Source: Pseudomonadota bacterium (lineage in GTDB: Bacteria; Myxococcota_A; Polyangia; Haliangiales; Haliangiaceae). From it: a DNA stretch of 41,495 nucleotides. Location of the stretch: positions 1-41,495 of the forward strand of contig JAEYYV010000371.1 in assembly GCA_023428295.1 (NCBI GenBank), in the 5' to 3' direction. Positions 41,363 to 41,495 of the stretch are shown in pieces. The stretch's first letter is position 1; each line of letters starts with the position of its first letter. A model generated the notes under the pieces. That model was given only the letters and a program-made list of their open reading frames with translations, was not told the origin of the DNA and did no database searches. The position numbers were made by a program, and so were the translations under genes.

Positions 41363-41495
41363 ATGCTGACGCGCGTACTCCTGGCTGCCTCGCTCGTGGT
41401 CGCTTGTGACAAGGGCCCCACCAAGGACAAGCCCGAGCCGGCAACGGCCACCGCCACCGCGCCCGCAGCATCGCCGACGCCCGCGCCCACGGGAC
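41363..41495 (+). CDS. Lipoprotein, partial (cut by window edge)
   Basis: Starts at ATG 41363. 'MLTRVLLAASLVVACDKG' is a lipoprotein signal with lipobox 'VVAC', followed by a Lys/Pro/Glu/Thr/Ala linker ('PATATATAPAASPTPAPTG') that runs off the right edge. The folded domain is outside the window. It is 44 bases after the propeller lipoprotein stop, same strand. Confidence 0.75.
   Translation, partial: MLTRVLLAASLVVACDKGPTKDKPEPATATATAPAASPTPAPTG

Noticed and set aside
1..41495. Prophage, CRISPR, IS element, tRNA or rRNA
   Set aside because: No repeat-spacer array, transposase, integrase, structural phage gene or cloverleaf was recognised; the phage-like peptidase domain alone is not enough.

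Overview
The window is 41.5 kb of very GC-rich DNA with strong G/C preference at third codon positions. It is densely coded on both strands, with about 45 protein genes and no recognisable tRNA, rRNA, CRISPR array or insertion sequence. A predicted MYXO-CTERM sorting tail (end of the 13868-14638 gene), a very large number of short lipoproteins with 'LxAC' lipoboxes, Cys-rich 'DxDCG' modules, an AgmX/PglI-like domain and a Hanks-type Ser/Thr kinase all point to a member of the Myxococcota. It is not a close relative of Myxococcus xanthus, because a complete minCDE locus is present. No signs of a prophage or plasmid were seen; this looks like ordinary chromosomal backbone with many lineage-specific envelope genes.

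Layout, left to right. 140-694 and 710-1216 are divergent genes: a Myxococcota-type hypothetical and a MmcQ/YjbR protein with a histone-H1-like tail. 6407 back to 1218 is a leftward block: aldo/keto reductase, beta-helix lipoprotein, small membrane protein, hypothetical, and M14 carboxypeptidase. 6441-7130 runs rightward. 9455 back to 7541 holds two lipoproteins and a 50-residue CxxC protein. 9485-11429 carries a MESH1-like ppGpp hydrolase overlapping a CpXC protein, a structured 240-bp gap, and a secreted AgmX-like protein. 13828-11564 is a large acyl-CoA oxidase-like enzyme with an extra N-terminal helical domain. 13868-14638 is the MYXO-CTERM protein. 17398 back to 14640 is a tight three-gene unit (AAA+ ATPase, four-TM protein, TPR/TM protein). 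17637-22505 runs rightward: a double-glycine-leader M15-type peptidase, a TerB-like protein, an OmpA-like lipoprotein and a 1158-residue TPR protein.

24952-22507 holds two lipoprotein genes separated by a hairpin terminator. 27280-25265 is minC-minD-minE. 27370-29554 contains a small membrane protein, a conserved small Cys protein antisense to its end, a pair of duplicated Cys-module lipoproteins and an extensin-like peptidase. 29690-32715 is a lipoprotein fusing two phospholipase-D HKD motifs to a PHP-like metallohydrolase, plus a partner lipoprotein. 36835-32718 runs leftward: DUF2505 protein, RluE-type pseudouridine synthase, membrane metallophosphoesterase, coiled-coil lipoprotein and isoaspartyl peptidase/asparaginase. 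36893-38318 is metX overlapping a second TerB-like gene. 39473-38319 is the Ser/Thr kinase. 39557 to the right edge holds three lipoprotein genes, the last cut by the window.

How they work together: most of the content is envelope biology (lipoproteins, peptidoglycan peptidases, TPR/AAA membrane assemblies). It is mixed with housekeeping functions: division-site selection (min), methionine biosynthesis (metX), rRNA pseudouridylation (rluE) and alarmone hydrolysis (MESH1). Five convergent gene pairs have stop codons separated by only 0-2 bp, which leaves no room for terminators between them. The best candidates for undescribed systems are the AAA/four-TM/TPR operon, the double-glycine-leader peptidase operon, and the PLD-PHP fusion lipoprotein with its partner.
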